Assembly (NCBI RefSeq): GCF_964656455.1
Contig: NC_135717.1
Span: forward strand, 155,547,793-155,611,792
Origin: Halichoerus grypus
Taxonomy: Eukaryota > Chordata > Mammalia > Carnivora > Phocidae
Reading direction: 5' to 3'
DNA: 64,000 nucleotides
Under the pieces are notes generated by a model. It was not told the origin of the DNA. It saw nothing but the letters and a program-made list of their open reading frames with translations, and searched no databases. The position numbers and the translations under genes are program-made. Positions 21,545 to 31,870 of the stretch are shown one piece after another. The stretch's first letter is position 1, and every line of letters starts with the position of its first letter.

Positions 21545-21720
21545 TCATATGGTTGTTAAAAAGCAAAGATTCTAGAGCCTAATTTCCAGGGTTAAAATCC
21601 CTACTCTCCCACTTTCTAGCTATGTGGCTTTGTGCACGATACTAAACCTTCTGTGCCTTAGTTTTCTCATCTGTAACATGGGGATAATCAGACTCACTGA
21701 GTTATTATGGGGACTTGCCT
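21545..21720 (+). mobile_element. MIR, second tandem copy
   Basis: Sense MIR about 25 bp downstream of the previous one: gattctagagcctaatttcc, agggttaaaatccctactct, cactttctagctatgtggct and tagttttctcatctgtaaca, then tggggataatc. Confidence 0.88.
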
Positions 21721-21724
21721 CCTG

Positions 21725-22545
21725 AGTCATTTTTCCTTAGCTCATGTGTGGCACTGTTCTTTCTAACGTTGCACCAGTCATCAGTGTTCAGCGCTCAGCT
21801 CCAAATTCAGTGTTCGGGTCCTGTGGTGCAATGATGGACACTGAGCCTTTCTCCTTTACAGAGAGCATACAGCTAACCATTACCAATAGAGGGCGCTAGA
21901 GGAGCACTGCGGGAGGAGTAGGGGGGCGTCTCTTCCTGGCTCCGGTGTGATGCCTTTTCCTTCTTGTGCCTACTGTCTGGTCCATGAGGGGTAAGGGAAT
22001 GGGGGTGGGGGTGGCGGCGGCGGCGGCGGCGGCGGCGCGCGCGCGGGCGCGCATGCACTCTGGTGCTGCCCTGTCCCAGCTATGTGCGCAGAGTGTGCAA
22101 TCTCTTGGCCAACTTGCTGGCCTGGCCTGGGCCTGGTGACCACGTTGCAGACGTGGTGCAGTGATTCGGGTGACCTCCGCGGCTCCCCCAAGATGCAGAC
22201 ACTGCCTACTTTAGACCTGTGCCTATAGCAGTGCCCACTTCCGTCTCTGTGCCCTCGCCCAGCATTGACTCACCTGCCCCCAGGGGGCTGGCTCCTGCTT
22301 GCTCTGCCACTGTGGGCCGGCTCTGGCTCAGGCAGCCCAGCACACTTCTCGCTCCCCCATTTCCTCCAATGAGGTCTGATCCGCAGCTGTAGGGACTCTC
22401 ACTTAGCCTTTGGGTACTCTTTAGAGTGCTCTTTAACATCTCTTTATTGACTCCCCTGTAATCGTTGAAGAATTCTTTATATTAAACTGCCCCTGTTTAA
22501 ATTGCTGGGTGATTTCTGTCTCCCGATTGAACCCAGACTGGTACA
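21725..22545 (+). mobile_element. probable LTR-like repeat holding a GGC microsatellite
   Basis: The left part contains gggtcctgtggtgcaatgat and accaatagagggcgctag, a phrase shared by several placental LTRs. The right end, attaaactgcccctgtttaa then tttctgtctcccgattgaac ccagactggtac, looks like the 3' end of an LTR. The interior is GC-rich and holds the GGC repeat described separately. The assignment is by resemblance only. Confidence 0.4.
22012..22054. repeat. GGC trinucleotide plus GC dinucleotide repeat
   Basis: About seven to eight GGC units run directly into gcgcgcgcgggcgcgc, preceded by a gggggtgggggt G-rich stretch. It is the most CpG-dense spot in the window. Confidence 0.95.
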
Positions 22546-22549
22546 TATC

Positions 22550-23925
22550 TTGAGTCTAAACCTACTCCTTAATAATTCAGACATTCTGCTTATATACTTT
22601 TCTCTGGATCTACTGACACTGTATCTGCTTCCTTTCCTGCCAACATACTATTGTATCTATATCTGCTACCAATGTATCCTTGGGTGTTTAAGAGGTATTT
22701 AATGAGATCTCATATCCCTGGATGAATGTGTATTTACAGAACCCTTTAATCCAAAGGGACTGATGTGGGCTGTGAACTAGGCTATTTCTTCTCAACATGT
22801 TATATGGGGTAGAGAACTGTTTCTAACACTTCATTTCCAAATCGGTCATAAACCAATACTTTTGTGAAGTATCATAAAAATAAAGTACTAGAAACATAAA
22901 AATTTTTAAAAGACGTACAAAATCTAAACCTAAATTTTTTTAGTATTGGACTCAGTAGATGTAATTATGAAACTGCTATGAAAGTTTCTAAATACTCAGC
23001 GTCAGTTTTTATACGTGTTGCTGTAGGTGGTGACACAGTGTAGAGAGCACACCTTGAACGCCACTGACCTGGGCCATGCACCACGGCCAGAAATGATACT
23101 GTGTTCTGTACTTTGATTTTCACCTTATCCTCTCATTGCGCCTTGCTTGCGTTTTGGGGTTTGCTCTCCTTTTTCATAGAGACAATGACAAGATTCTCAT
23201 CCATCCTCTGGTCCTGTCCATGTGCTTTCCCCAGCACATGCTCCTACTGAGTGTCACTTCTGGGAGATACCCTTGCTTATTGCAGTAACTTTGTTCTCTT
23301 TGTCATGGTCACGATCTCTCTTCTCTTTATCAGGAGGTGGTAGCTGCAGCAATAAAGCATCCTCATATTTCCCTGGGCTCTAAGCCATTGAATTCATAAA
23401 CAGACACTCCACCACTCTTCCTCCCACCCCCCACCAGGTTTGTAGCAGATAAGAGCCAGAATCTGAGGGTAATTTGCATATGTGACTTGTCTTGATGGCA
23501 TGGGATGTGCCTACCATTCCAGCCAAAAGCCGTGTGGCAAAGCCTGGGTTCAGCCAATCAGACAGGAAAATACAAATGAACTGGCTGTGATGTCCAGCAA
23601 AAGCACCATAATTGTAGCTTTAAATGTTAAAATGGAGGCTAGCGATAGTACCCAATCTCCTTGTCCTCCTATTCTGATTTGAGTACAGCATCCTCCTGTC
23701 TCTTATTATCATTATACAAGTCTATCTAAAACTATATTTATAAAATTCTTTGTAATGCATGGTAATTCCCCTGAGTTTATTTCCCCATCGTTCCCCTGGG
23801 TGTGTGACCTGCCTTCCCAGCTCAGTTTGTCAGCCAAAGATTTATTCTGCATTCAGTAGAGCTATCCCATTGTTGGTGCGCACTAGATTGTAATAGAAAT
23901 GCCGTGCCACCGAACTGTGAGTTGA
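22550..23925. other. no recognised gene or repeat
   Basis: AT-rich first third, mixed remainder. Short frames only; no exon or repeat family was recognised. Confidence 0.4.
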
Positions 23926-23929
23926 AGCT

Positions 23930-24085
23930 GTATTACAATGATACTGCCCCAATTTTACAGATGCTGCCCAGTGCCAAAGAGCTTTAATAAAATGTTCAAG
24001 GTCACAGAGCAAATCCAACATAGAATCATGGGTGGGACCAGCTGTTGTGAATTTTGAGCCCAAATCTCTTTTCATTGTATCAGAC
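23930..24085 (-). mobile_element. MIR, antisense
   Basis: The phrases ccccaattttacagatgctg, aaaatgttcaaggtcacaga and gcaaatccaacatagaatca, then ttgagcccaaatctcttttc, match antisense MIR. Confidence 0.75.
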
Positions 24086-24089
24086 CGCC

Positions 24090-24650
24090 TAGCAAAAACC
24101 ACACGAGATACTCTTATCAATGTTGTTTGGTGCGTGTTCACTGCAGTCGATACTGTCAAATGAAATCTTCAAATGCCACAAGTATGCCGTCAGACACTCT
24201 TCACCTTCATGAACTCTAACGTTATAAGCATCAGCAACACAGACACAACCAGGAAATCTATCGCCGTAGTTAATGCTGGTTGTTAAAAGTATGTCTGCTT
24301 GGAAGTTGTTCTATGGTGACGATGATGCATGCTGGCGTTCATTAAAACAACAGTGACAAAAACAACAAAACCCACAGCCCACCTGAAACAAAATCTAAAC
24401 TACTAGGATGCTATTCCATGGCTCCTATAGGGAACCTGGAAACATGTCCCTAATAATCCACCTGATCCAATTAAAAACAATGGTGATATTGAATATGCTT
24501 TCTTCAAATACTACTATTTCCTCATTTCCCAGGATATTCTGATTACCCCTCCATCCCCCCAGTCACTGGTATTGGGTCAAGACAAGTTAAAATAGAAGTA
24601 CAGAAAACTGGATTAAAGACAATTTAACGTAAATTATCAGCATGCATTCT
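24090..24650. other. no recognised gene or repeat
   Basis: A-rich ACAA patches around 24342-24372. Otherwise unassigned. Confidence 0.4.
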
Positions 24651-24654
24651 AAGC

Positions 24655-24870
24655 ATTTAACATTCGTTGTGTAACTGTTTTCACAGAAAATACCATGATG
24701 GATGTTTTACTGACATTCACTCTAATTCTTACATCAGTCTTATAAATTTTATAGGTGGGAAAATTGAGTCTTGAAGAAGGTAACTTGCCCATGATCTAGA
24801 TGATAAGTAAATGGATTTCAAACTGGGTCTTTCTGGTTATAAATCTTAACCTTTTTCTGCTCCACTCTGC
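24655..24870 (-). mobile_element. MIR, antisense
   Basis: The phrases ctctaattcttacatcagtc, ttataggtgggaaaattgag and gaaggtaacttgcccatgat, then ggatttcaaactgggtcttt, match antisense MIR. Confidence 0.8.
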
Positions 24871-24874
24871 ACCT

Positions 24875-25475
24875 TCTCTTTAAGAAATGGTAAGTCACAT
24901 TAATTAACAGCAGTGTTTTATTTATTTACCTTTAACAACAATTCATGCATGGTCGGAGTTACACCAATAGTCAATGTGAACTGTTCAAAATATAGACAAA
25001 CTCTGGATACTAAAAGCAGAACAACTGAGAAGTATTAAAAGTCAGTATTCTGACTCTGATGTATAGGGTATATTTTAGATTACCAATTGCTAATCATAAA
25101 ATCAAAGAAAAATGATGAGAAAGGAATCATCATTTTCCTGGCATTCAGAGATTTGTTCTTTCTGACGTTAAAGCTTGACTATTAGGGGGCATAGGAAGGA
25201 ATGTGGATTGGAGAAAATGAGGCTTTCAATAGGAGATTCAGAAGTTTTCTTTGTTCTACCAGCATTCGCTACCCTCTTCCCCGTTCCATGTGTGCCCCCA
25301 CAAGCCTTTTCACTTTTTTTGACTAAATTAGACTAAGTAAAACAGATTTAAGAATTCACCTCGTCCATGGAGTTACTGGATGTGTATGATGATATCTACA
25401 GCTAATTTGGGGTAATGTAGAAACAGTAATTATTATAAGGATATCTTGAATATATTTGACTGACTGCTTTTCTTT
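24875..25475. other. no recognised gene or repeat
   Basis: AT-rich flank upstream of the L1 copy; nothing recognised. Confidence 0.4.
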
Positions 25476-25986
25476 TTTTAGCTTTATTAAGGTATAACTG
25501 ACAAATAATATTTATATATTCTTAAGGTGTACAACTTAATGTTTTGATATTGTTAAACATTGTGAAATGATCACTGCCATCAAGCTAATTAATGTATCCA
25601 TCAGCTCACACAGTTACCATTTTTGTTGTGGTGGTGATGGTGAGAACACTTAAGATATACCCTCTTAGCATATTTAAGGTATATGCTATAATATTACTAA
25701 CTGTAGTTACATTACTGTCTGTTAGATTTCCAGAATTTATTCTTCTTGTATAATTGAAACATACCCTTTCGCCCAATATCTCTCCATCTTCCATTTCCCC
25801 CCAACCCCTGCATTCTGCTCTGTTACTATGAGTTCAATTGTTTTAGATTCCATATATAAGTGAGGCCATGCAGTATTTGTCTTTCTGTATCTGGCTTATT
25901 TCCCTTAGAGTAATGTCCTCCAAGTTCATCCATGTTGTCTCAAATGGCAGGATTTCCTTCTCTCTCTCTTTTTTTTTTTATGGCCA

Positions 25987-26074
25987 AATAACATCCCATT
26001 ATATATAATGGGGCTTCAGGGTCCATGGAAGACATAATACGTATATATACACGTATATATAATGGGATGTTATT
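25987..26074. repeat. 21-bp perfect inverted repeat flanking a copied 26-bp insert
   Basis: The arm at 25987-26007 is the exact reverse complement of 26054-26074. The 46-bp spacer contains 26013-26038, which is identical to 27428-27453 about 1.4 kb away in the same orientation. The outer arm belongs to the L1; the second arm and the insert do not belong in an L1 at this point. It looks like a template-switching scar. Confidence 0.9.
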
Positions 26075-26076
26075 CG

Positions 26077-26078
<2 letters not shown>

Positions 26079-26124
<46 letters not shown>
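26079..26124. repeat. (TA)n microsatellite
   Basis: About 23 uninterrupted TA units immediately beside the right arm of the inverted repeat, inside the L1. Confidence 0.97.
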
Positions 26125-26129
<5 letters not shown>

Positions 26130-26844
26130 CACACACTCATCTGTCAATGGAATTTGGTTGTTTCCATATCTTGGCTATTGTGAATACTGCTGCAATGAAC
26201 AGGGGAGGGCAGATACCTCTTTGAGATATTGATTTCATTTCTTTTGGACCTATTACAAGAAGTGAGGTTACTGGATCATATGTCAGTTTTATTTTTCATT
26301 TTTTGAGGAACCTCCATATGGTTTTTGATAATGGCTGTACCAGTTTACATTCCCATAAATAATGTATAGGGATTCCCTTTTCTCCACATCCTTGTCGAAA
26401 CTTGGTATCTTTCATCTTTTTGGCGATAGCCATTCTAACAAGTGTGAGATGGTATTCCACTGAGGTCTTGATTTGCATTTCCCTGGTGATTAGTAGCATT
26501 GAGTATCTTTTTGTATATCTGTTGGCTTTTTGTTTGTCTTCTTTTGAGAAATGTTTATTCAGGCCCTTTGCCCATTTTTAAAATTAGATGATGATTATTA
26601 TTATTTTGCTCTTGAGATAAGTTCTTTATATATTTTGGACATTAACCTCTTATCAGATATATGGTTTGCAAATATTTTTGCCATCCATAGTTTGCATTTT
26701 CAGTCTGGTGATGGTTTCCTTTACAGTGCAAAAGCTTCTTAGCTTGATGTAATCGCACTTGTCTGGTTTTGCTCTTTTTGCTTTTGTTGCCTTTGCTTTT
26801 GGTGTCATATCCAAAAAGGTCTTCCCAAACCAATGTTTGACTGC

Positions 26845-27265
26845 TTTCTTTATTTCTAGGAGATCATGGCATTCCAAAGCCTTCTTCATAGAACATATTG
26901 ATAGTTTTTTTTTTTTTCCCCCGGAATTGATAGCAGTTTATGACTTCATTTTGCATGTGTCAAAACTGAGGCATCTGGCCACATTTGTCTGAGGGAATGC
27001 AGTCGGTGATAGGGAATATAAGTCAAAATCTGGAACTTCTAATTCCTCATTTGACATCAGTTAAACAACACATTAGATGTTCAGGTGTTGCTGGTATTTT
27101 GCAGCCATTTTAATTTCATAACAAATTTCTGGCAGAAATATATAGAAATACCATCAAGACAGTGTTTCTATAATTGAATTCTAACACTGTGCTAGTCATA
27201 CTCTGCTCAATAAGCAATGAACATGTGAGAATGTTCTAAATGACGTCAAGCAGAGTGTTGGGTCC
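26845..27265. other. no recognised gene or repeat
   Basis: Starts with a T-run (about 26908-26919). Otherwise unassigned. Confidence 0.4.
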
Positions 27266-27269
27266 TCGG

Positions 27270-27515
27270 AGGACACTAGGAGAATATGAGACATAATCTT
27301 ACCTTCAAAATGCTCAGAGTCTGCTTTGAGAAATTAAACTCACTCCTGCAAAGTCATTCCGGCCCAAAATATGTGGTGCTGACTAAAATAGCAAGAGGAG
27401 TCAAGGGTACAGAGAGATTGACTGGAAGCTTCAGGGTCCATGGAAGACATAATTGTTGAATCTTTAATGGTGGGTAAATTTCAACAAGGACAAGAGGAGA
27501 GGAAAGAGAACATCC
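27270..27515 (-). mobile_element. probable L2 LINE, antisense
   Basis: The phrases ataatcttaccttcaaaatg and ctcagagtctgctttgagaa, then catggaagacataattgttg and caacaaggacaagaggagag, follow antisense L2 order. It includes the 27428-27453 segment duplicated at 26013-26038. Confidence 0.5.
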
Positions 27516-27529
27516 CATACAATATTTGC

Positions 27530-27735
27530 ATAGTGCTTTTTAGCTGGCAGAGTACTTTGACGTTCATCATGAGATCAATACCTACAATAACTCAGCAGGA
27601 AATGTTACTATGATTCTCATTTTACTGATGAGGATCCTGAAGCTCAGAGAGGTTAAGTAGACTTTCTCAGGTGACACAGCTTGTAAGGGGTAGAGCTTAG
27701 ACTCAGATCTATGCCTGATGCATGTTCCTTTGTGC
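27530..27735 (-). mobile_element. MIR, antisense
   Basis: Well preserved: tcatcatgagatcaatacct, ttctcattttactgatgagg, gaagctcagagaggttaagt, caggtgacacagcttgtaag and agagcttagactcagatcta. Confidence 0.9.
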
Positions 27736-27884
27736 CAGATTTTGGAAGGTTATAAAACTAGGTAGAGGGAAATTATTGTTAATCCTAGACTACATATATA
27801 ATATAATAAAAATGGAGTGCTGGAGAGTTTGAAGGAGGAGACAGGGAGATGAACCAGGATTCTCCCCAGCCATCAAAGCATCTC

Positions 27885-28062
27885 TGTTACCTCCGTCCTG
27901 TGTTCATGACATTCGGTTGTACTTGTCCATCTCTGGTCTGTCTGTTCCTTCAAATCTGAGCTCCTGGAAGGCAGGGCTTCGCTTTTGATTTCAATAAGGC
28001 CCAGCATACCGCTCATCTAGTAGGAGGTGCTCATTATATTTTGAATGAATGAATGAATGAAG
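27885..28062 (+). mobile_element. L2 LINE 3' end
   Basis: Sense L2 tail: aatctgagctcctggaaggc, agggcttcgcttttgattt, ggcccagcataccgctcat and taggaggtgctcattatatt, ending in tgaatgaatgaatgaatgaa. Confidence 0.88.
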
Positions 28063-28129
28063 TAGTTACAACTTTGATGTTGGTCTGAGGTAATGATAGT
28101 CTGGTGACAACAGTGGAGTTACAGCAGTG

Positions 28130-28335
28130 AAGGTGAATCCATGGAAACCGGTGAAGTAACGAAGAATAGGATTATCCGGGTGGAGCCCGTAAAGGACACT
28201 AAAAGCCCTGCCAATATTCTGTGTCTTAACCTGGATGGAGGAATAAATGGGTGCTTGTTTGCTATTGTTCTTTAAGCTGAACATATAATTTTCTGTATTT
28301 TATACTTCAATAATAAAATGGGAAAAAAAAAGAAA
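28130..28335 (+). mobile_element. possible old L1 3'UTR end
   Basis: Ends taagctgaacatataatttt, tgtattttatacttcaataa, taaaatggg followed by an A-run, like the 3' end of ancient L1 copies. The remainder is too diverged to confirm. Confidence 0.4.
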
Positions 28336-28339
28336 TAGA

Positions 28340-28890
28340 AAAAATAGTTAACATTTGGTGACAGACCGGATATGAGGGATAAAAGAGAAGGATAATATAA
28401 CAAAACAGCTTCAAGTTTATTAGTGTGGTATACTGCCCGCTGGACATGGGACACTTGGAGGCAGAGATGAGGTTAATTTTGGACATTTTCGGGGAGCCAT
28501 GTGCCTGCAGCTTAAAGCCTTGGAGCCACGTCTCCATCCTGGGGAGTCCCTTGTCCCCTTTGTGTGTGGGCTCCATGGCCTGGGGGGTTGACTTCCTCCC
28601 CTTTCTTCTTTCAGGCTCCAGTATCTGCTTTATGTGAGGGGCTGCTCTTCTTCCACAACAGATCTGGTAGCTGAATGATTCCTTTTAGCCCCGCTCTTTA
28701 TTAATGTCCCCCCAGATAAACTCTGAGAGACTGTTTAGAGACTTTACCGCTGACCTCTGTGGGACTATATATAAAGGTTAGCAAAAATTAAAAGTACCTG
28801 GGGAGTTAAAAAGTTTGCAGAAATCTTACCAAGTTCTCTAACAGTGCAAGTCAGCATTTTGGTGTTTTTTAGGTAGTATTCAGAAGTCTC
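28340..28890. other. no recognised gene or repeat
   Basis: Nothing recognised. The plus-strand frame 28425-28637 has no family resemblance. Confidence 0.4.
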
Positions 28891-28894
28891 TTTT

Positions 28895-29225
28895 TGGTTG
28901 TGTGCTTGTAATGTGCCAGACAGTATTCTAAACACAGGACCTATTTAAACTAAAAAAACAAACAAAAAACACCCTATATATATAGAGTGTTTTTTTTTAG
29001 TATGGTATAATATATATATATATATTTATTATACAATATACTATTATATACTATAATTAATAATTATATGCTATTATGTTTTATACTGTTATTACCTCCA
29101 TATACAGATGAAGAAATTGAGGCATAGAAAATGTGAACACTGAGCACCAGGTCACAACTAGTAGGTGGCAAAGGTAAGATTTGAACCCAGGCAGCCTGGT
29201 TTTAGAGCCTGTGTCCCCCTGTCTT
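28895..29225 (-). mobile_element. MIR, antisense, split by an AT-rich hairpin insert
   Basis: The left part has gtgccagacagtattctaaa. The right part has gttattacctccatatacag, atgaagaaattgaggcatag, gagcaccaggtcacaactag and taagatttgaacccaggcag. Between them, about 28950-29075, is foreign AT-rich sequence with a hairpin (28963-28998) and TA repeats. Confidence 0.88.
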
Positions 29226-29229
29226 TTAG

Positions 29230-29550
29230 AGTGACCACTGCTCAGGTGTAGCCCCTGGAGGGCTGAGGCCAGGGAGCTTTGTGATGTTTGATGCAATCCA
29301 TGGTTCCTTTCTGAATCTCATGGTCCAAAGATGGACCAGTCAGACTCAAGTTGTCATTTCTACCCTTAGACATTACTCTCCTGGGTTTTAGGCTATTGTA
29401 AAGATGCCTCTCTGACATTCCTCTGGCTGGCCCCAGAAATCCAAATCTTGTCCCAGGTTCTCTCTCAGGGAAATCCCTTCTCTATCTGGTTTATACGGAT
29501 TTCCTCCCCTGGGTTTTGAACTCATTCTGCATAGACTTGAAATTGTCTCT
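29230..29550. other. no recognised gene or repeat
   Basis: Nothing recognised. Confidence 0.4.
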
Positions 29551-29554
29551 CCTT

Positions 29555-29900
29555 CGTTCTTCATTCACTTATTCATTCAACAAATGTTCAACAATTTATT
29601 ATGTGCTAGACACGATGCTAAGACTCTAGGGGATATTTGAATAAATAATCCATCACCCTTTTTCTCTAAGCTACTCACAATCTTAAGAGATATACATGTA
29701 TATAAATAAACAGAGTTCACTGTAGTAAATGCTGTGGAGGAAGTATGTATAAATAGTAAAGGGAGTGCATTTGGAAGTTAACTGTGTTGAGGAGTAGGAG
29801 GGTTTTACGGTAGAGATGACTTTATTTTGGATGGGGTGAACTTTTGTAGATTTATCAGGTTGGAGGAAGGTCATTCCAAAGACAGAAAAGAGCTCATGCA
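29555..29900 (-). mobile_element. L2 LINE, antisense
   Basis: Begins attcacttattcattcaaca, atttattatgtgctagacac and gatgctaagactctagggga. Later it has gaggaaggtcattccaaaga and cagaaaagagctcatgc. This is the antisense 3' part of L2, diverged. Confidence 0.7.
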
Positions 29901-29944
29901 TAATTCATGATTGCAGAGAATCATGAATGTGAAGATTTAATTCA

Positions 29945-30070
29945 GTGATTCATTCACTCATCCATTAATATTTATTGAGTGCCTACTTTGTGCAAAATCT
30001 CATGCTACATGTTAGTGATGCCTTGTAAATGAAGAGTTCATTGCCCTGATTGAAATTTCTATTAAGCACT
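29945..30070 (-). mobile_element. L2 LINE tail, antisense (second copy)
   Basis: A new tail start (gattcattcactcatccatt, aatatttattgagtgcctac, tgtgcaaaatctcatgctac) shows a second copy rather than continuation of the previous one. Confidence 0.75.
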
Positions 30071-30193
30071 AGGAAATATCTGTTTCCTTGACTTTTCCAG
30101 CATCTGGAGGCTGCCTGCATACCTTGGCTGATGGTCCCTTCCTCCATCTTCAAAGCCAACACTATAGCATCTTCAAATCTCTCTCTGACTTTT

Positions 30194-30400
30194 TTTTAAA
30201 GATTTATTTATTTATTTTAGAGAGCGAGAGAGTGTGCATGAGTTGAGGGGAGGAGCAGAGGGAGAGGGAGAGAATCTTAAGAAGATTCCCCACTGAGCAT
30301 GGAGCCTGATGCAGGGGCTCAGTCTCACAACCCTGAGATCATGACCTGAGCAGAAATCAAGAGTCAGACACTTAACTGACTGAGCCACCCAGGCACCCCC
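30194..30400 (-). mobile_element. Can-SINE (SINEC) with perfect 19-bp target duplication
   Basis: Minus-strand SINE with aaagatttatttatttattt, a GA-rich body, gagatcatgacctgagcag and a head ending gagccacccaggcaccccc. It is bracketed by an exact duplication, aaatctctctctgactttt, at 30175-30193 and 30401-30419, the longest and cleanest in the window. Confidence 0.97.
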
Positions 30401-30424
30401 AAATCTCTCTCTGACTTTTATCCT

Positions 30425-31255
30425 TACTCTGCCATCCTGTGTCCTTCTCTGTCTCTCTTGCCAGGTGGATGGCTCAGTAAATGCCTTTTATATTGTATAT
30501 GTCCCAAAGGTCCATGTATAAGACTTTTTCCAAGACCTTTTTTCCTTGACCTTCCAACCTTTTTGCTTCCAGGCCCTTAACCAACCAATGTAAACATTCA
30601 CAACTGTCCAAGTGTTTATATATGCTTTTATCACACAGAGCAGATGGCCGCATAAGCCACCCACAGTTTTGTCCAGTGGGAGGATTTTCTCTCACTACTG
30701 TCTTTCAGGACAGTGTAAGTCTGTCTTTGGTTTGTATTTACACAAACCAAAACTCATTTGTAAACCAAGCTCTGTCTCTTTTCTTTTTCTACCGGCTGGT
30801 TATAAGGGACCCCACTGTGGGACCATTGGTGTGAGGGGAAGTAATGATGCAACAGCAGTGACATGGGGGTCTGGACCACTTGCTAGTACAGCTCACTTGT
30901 GCTCTCTGACCCTTCTTGTGACTGACCCCTAATGTACTATTTCTGTCTTGTGATGGATTGTTATTGGGCTGTGTAATCTTACAGTTTGGGCCAGCTCATG
31001 ATCAGCAGTTCTAGATGCATAGATACATGATCCCTGTGTTTGGAGACGCATCTCTAAGGCCCAGTAACATGCCAAGAACTATTTTTGGATAGTGTATAAT
31101 TCCCCGATACAGATGTCATGGCCTTGCTCCAGAATCCTAAGAGGTCTACATTGTGGTTCTCCTATTGGGCCTTGCCCCATAGCTCCATGTGAGGAGTTTA
31201 GGCCTACTACAAAGTTAGAGAGAATAGCCCACCCACAAAACTACTCTCACTTTTG
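30425..31255. other. no recognised gene or repeat
   Basis: Overlapping plus- and minus-strand frames (30474-30932) lack family features. No repeat was recognised. Confidence 0.4.
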
Positions 31256-31264
31256 ACTTCAACT

Positions 31265-31870
31265 TCATGTCTTTTTTGGGGGTGGGGGGATCTAAAACCA
31301 CTCTCAGTTTTGATAATTTGTCAGAAGGACTTACAGAACTTACTGAAAGCTATTATACTCACAGTTAGGACTTTTTTACAGCGAAAGGATACAGATTAAA
31401 AGCAGCTAAGGAAAAAAGTACATAGGGCAGAGTTTGGGGAAGTACCAAATGTAGAACTTACTCTGTTCTCATTCTGAGGAGCCCTGACACATTACTTTCC
31501 CAGCATTGATGTGTAACAGTGCACACACAGAATTGCCAACTGGGGAAGTCATCCAAACCTTGGTCTTCAGAGTTTTTCTTGGGATCCATTAGAAAGACAA
31601 GATTGATTGTCCACATGCTCAATCTGTCTCCAGGCCAACTGATACCACATGACTCAAAGCCCTCACTTGAAATCACGTTGTTACTGTCTGGCTGGCCCAA
31701 GACTCCCAGACAAACAGGGATTACCTTCCAGGAGGCCAGGGCAAAGACAAAACCTCTCTGTACAGGGTTAATTTCTTTACTATACACTCCACACAGAGTT
31801 TTTTTCCCCACCATAGATATCTCTGTTACCACAGGCACTGTTTTATGACCCAAGCAGCAGGTTGTATGAC
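31265..31870 (-). mobile_element. LTR-like segment of an endogenous retrovirus, antisense
   Basis: The phrases ttgtcagaaggacttacaga, agctattatactcacagtta and aaggatacagattaaaagca, then cacatgactcaaagccctca, resemble an LTR of the ERVL/class III kind. It directly adjoins polymerase-derived sequence on its right, as expected for the 3' LTR of an antisense provirus. The inner border is uncertain; the family was not assigned. Confidence 0.5.

Larger units (their letters stand above)
25478..26840 (-). pseudogene. older L1 LINE 3' end, antisense, broken
   Basis: Minus-strand remnant of L1 ORF2 plus 3'UTR, older than the copy at 1.2-2.9 kb. The 3'UTR phrases gctttattaaggtataactg and tgtgaaatgatcactgccat lie at the left. 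The ORF2 C-terminus reads EMQIKTSVEYHLTLVRMA and GCGEKGIPIHYLWECKLV between 26499 and 26296. Upstream coding traces at 26815-26650 include KATKAKRAKPDKC and KLRSFCTVKETI. The frame is broken many times. An AT dinucleotide expansion (26079-26124) and an abnormal inverted duplication (25987-26074) lie inside the 3' region. The right border near 26840 is uncertain. Confidence 0.88.
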
